Part shown: positions 31,368-32,758 of the stretch, one piece after another
How positions within the stretch are numbered: the first letter of the stretch is position 1
Layout of the letters: each line of letters opens with the position of its first letter
From: Clostridia bacterium
Lineage (GTDB): Bacteria; Bacillota; Clostridia; Oscillospirales; Acutalibacteraceae
Length of the DNA: 32,758 nucleotides
NCBI GenBank assembly: GCA_024692685.1
Contig: JAILMJ010000028.1
Coordinates: forward strand, 1-32,758
Direction of reading: 5' to 3'
Program-made: the position numbers and the translations under genes
Notes under the pieces: model-generated
The model's database searches: none
Seen by the model: only the letters and a program-made list of their open reading frames with translations
What the model was told of the DNA's origin: nothing

Positions 31368-32144
31368 TTACATGCAGGTGTAGCCGCCGTCAACAGCGAT
31401 ATTCTGGCCGTTGACATAGCTTGATGCGGGGGAAGCGAGGAAGATGGCGGTGCTGTCAAGCTCGCCCTCGTTGCCGTATCTTGCAAGAGGAATCATGGTC
31501 CTTGCATAGTTCTGGAAGAACTCGGAGTTGAGGGTCTCCTCGGTAAGCGGGGTGTAGAAGTAGCCGGGGCAGATTGAGTTGACATTGATGCCCTTTTCGC
31601 CCCACTCTGCAGCGAGAGCTCTGGTGAGGTTGACTACGCCGCCCTTTGCCGCGTGATAGCAGGCGGTGGGAGCAATCTTGTTGCCTACAAGGCCATACAT
31701 TGAAGCGATGTTGATGATCCTGCCGTATTTTGCGGGAATCATTGCCTTCTTGGCTACTGCGCGGGCTACCTTGAAGGTGCCGAAAAGATCTATATTCATC
31801 TCGTTTGCAAAGGTCTCATCGGGCATATCCTCTGCGGGATGAACTCCGCCTGTGCCGGCGTTGTTGATGAGGATATCGATTCTGCCGAACTCCTTGAGAG
31901 CAGCGTCAACAGCCGCCTCAACGCTGTCGGTATCGGTGATATCGCAGCGGATGCCGATTGCCTTTACGCCGTATTCTTTCTCGATATCTGCGGCGACTTC
32001 GTCGATGAGATTCTGCCTGCGGGCAAGAGCAACGATGTTGCAGCCCTGGTTTGCGAGAGCCTTTGCCATCTGAACGCCGAGACCGGTTGAAGCTCCTGTT
32101 ACGATTGCGACCTGACCTGTGAGATCAAAATAGTTTTTTGCCAT
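31368..32144 (-). CDS. Short-chain dehydrogenase/reductase (gluconate 5-dehydrogenase-like)
   Basis: NAD(P)-dependent oxidoreductase with a Rossmann fold, 258 residues, cytosolic. The cofactor motif TGASTGLG is at residues 16-23, NNAG at 94-97, and the catalytic Ser148, Tyr163 and Lys167 (YHAAK) are all present. The C-terminal NGQNIAVDGGYTCM is the classical SDR end. Overall pattern and the sugar-related neighbour suggest a gluconate 5-dehydrogenase or KduD-type sugar-acid enzyme. Arg42-Arg43 after the second strand hints at NADP preference. The substrate cannot be fixed from sequence. The start has AAAGGAG in front and a promoter 40 bp upstream. Confidence 0.9.
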   Translation of the reverse strand: MAKNYFDLTGQVAIVTGASTGLGVQMAKALANQGCNIVALARRQNLIDEVAADIEKEYGVKAIGIRCDITDTDSVEAAVDAALKEFGRIDILINNAGTGGVHPAEDMPDETFANEMNIDLFGTFKVARAVAKKAMIPAKYGRIINIASMYGLVGNKIAPTACYHAAKGGVVNLTRALAAEWGEKGINVNSICPGYFYTPLTEETLNSEFFQNYARTMIPLARYGNEGELDSTAIFLASPASSYVNGQNIAVDGGYTCM

Positions 32145-32183
32145 GGTTTTACTCCTTTGAAGTATTTTTTTTTGCCGGTGGAT

Positions 32184-32212
32184 ATTCTATCATTTTAAGG
32201 TATCACTGTCAA
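32184..32212 (-). promoter_or_regulatory. Promoter of the short-chain dehydrogenase gene
   Basis: A perfect TTGACA (32207-32212) and TAGAAT (32184-32189) lie 17 bp apart on the minus strand, about 40 bp before the start codon. Confidence 0.78.
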
Positions 32213-32214
32213 GC

Positions 32215-32247
32215 GGAGAATGGCGCAGGGAGCACAGCGCCCTCTCC
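32215..32247 (-). terminator. Hairpin between the Gfo/Idh/MocA and dehydrogenase genes
   Basis: A stem of GGAGA/TCTCC plus GGCGC/GCGCC (32215-32226 with 32237-32247) with a 10-nt loop sits 22 bp after the oxidoreductase stop. There is no T run, so it may be a weak terminator or an operator-like element next to the following promoter. Confidence 0.4.
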
Positions 32248-32269
32248 GGTTGATTATTTATTAAGCTTA

Positions 32270-32758
32270 TCAGAATTCATAATCCGGCTTAACTATTTTG
32301 CCCGTTACGGATGACTCGACGATTGCGCGGCAGACCTCGACGGTTTTTGCGCCCTCAACGGCATCGGTTGCTACGGGCTTGCCGCTGAGGATTGTGTCGG
32401 CAAAGACCTCGAATTCCTTGGCGGCGTTATGGCTGTTGACGGGCACCTCGATTATCTCCGGCTCGTGCGCGAGGCCGTCCTCACCCACTTTGAAAAGGGT
32501 CATAGCCGGCGAGGTGTTGTCGCAGATTATTGTGCCCTTTGTGCCATAAATCACCGTTCTCATCGTGTAATCGCGCTTGCACCCGGTTGAGACGAAGACC
32601 TTGCCGGCGGTTTCTTCATCAAACTTCATTATCGCTATCGTAGCATCGTCATAGGTCACCATAGGCAGCAGCTTATGCATGCCGTAGGCAAAGACCTCCC
32701 GGGGGTCGCCCACGAGCCACCTGAGCAGGTCAACCGCGTGGCAGCCGCCGCCGATAAC
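32270..32758 (-). CDS. Gfo/Idh/MocA-family oxidoreductase, C-terminal part (partial)
   Basis: The window holds the last 162 codons; the N-terminal Rossmann domain lies beyond the right edge. The frame is open to the edge and begins VIGGGCHAVDLLRWLVGDPR, the family's typical helix with a conserved GxCHxxDLLRW pattern, where the His acts at the active site. It continues with the beta-sheet substrate domain (MRTVIYGTKGTIICDN) and ends with AVEGAKTVEVCRAIVESSVT and GKIVKPDYEF. These enzymes oxidise or reduce sugars and inositols with NAD(P). The neighbouring dehydrogenase has its own promoter, so co-transcription is uncertain though a shared sugar pathway is plausible. Confidence 0.9.
   Translation of the reverse strand, partial: VIGGGCHAVDLLRWLVGDPREVFAYGMHKLLPMVTYDDATIAIMKFDEETAGKVFVSTGCKRDYTMRTVIYGTKGTIICDNTSPAMTLFKVGEDGLAHEPEIIEVPVNSHNAAKEFEVFADTILSGKPVATDAVEGAKTVEVCRAIVESSVTGKIVKPDYEF

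Overview
The window looks like chromosome from a Clostridia-type Firmicute, most likely an uncultured Oscillospiraceae/Ruminococcaceae-like gut bacterium. The grounds are the S10-spc ribosomal cluster with zinc-type S14, strong AGGAGG ribosome-binding sites, TTGACA-17-TATAAT promoters, Firmicute-style L10 and L1 leader RNAs, and a GH2 beta-galactosidase. The taxonomy is inference from gene content, not a database match.

Layout. (1) Positions 1-10930, minus strand: the S10-spc ribosomal protein operon read right to left, rpsJ-rplC-rplD-rplW-rplB-rpsS-rplV-rpsC-rplP-rpmC-rpsQ-rplN-rplX-rplE-rpsZ-rpsH-rplF-rplR-rpsE-rpmD-rplO-secY-map. The map gene is cut by the window edge, and adk is missing from its usual place between secY and map. 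A consensus promoter at 11380-11408 gives rpsJ a roughly 440-nt structured leader. (2) 11640-13000, minus: a candidate orphan small RNA (about 11641-11733) with its own promoter and terminator, then a membrane-anchored WG-repeat/SH3b protein. (3) 13100-16775, plus: a divergent promoter drives lacZ and an overlapping ybaK-like gene. (4) 16813-25865, plus: one long run from a single recognised promoter to a bidirectional terminator, FGGY sugar kinase, lipoprotein, mreB, mreC, mreD, PBP2, minD-like, mnmE. It combines the rod-elongation machinery with a MinD-like ATPase and a tRNA-modifying GTPase. (5) 25836-29947, minus: rpmG-secE-nusG-rplK-rplA and rplJ-rplL, with three leader RNAs: a structured leader before rpmG, an L1-binding-type hairpin before rplK, and an L10 leader with its own promoter before rplJ. 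rpoB does not follow rplL. (6) 30130-31350: tRNA-Pro(TGG) with a long upstream transcribed region holding a copy of the tRNA 5' end. Downstream of the tRNA lie a recombinase-type dyad, three 10-bp direct repeats, a terminator, an excisionase remnant and an amputated secreted-protein gene. This looks like the scar of an integrated element. (7) 31316-32758, minus: a short-chain dehydrogenase and the C-terminal part of a Gfo/Idh/MocA oxidoreductase, cut by the window edge.

Most of the window is core housekeeping. The less ordinary points are the 10-copy hexapeptide tail on L10, the orphan small RNA, the attenuator-like S10 leader, the MinD-like protein with no membrane-targeting tail and no MinC/MinE, and the mobile-element scar beside tRNA-Pro. 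I did not find a clear new defence or biosynthetic system.
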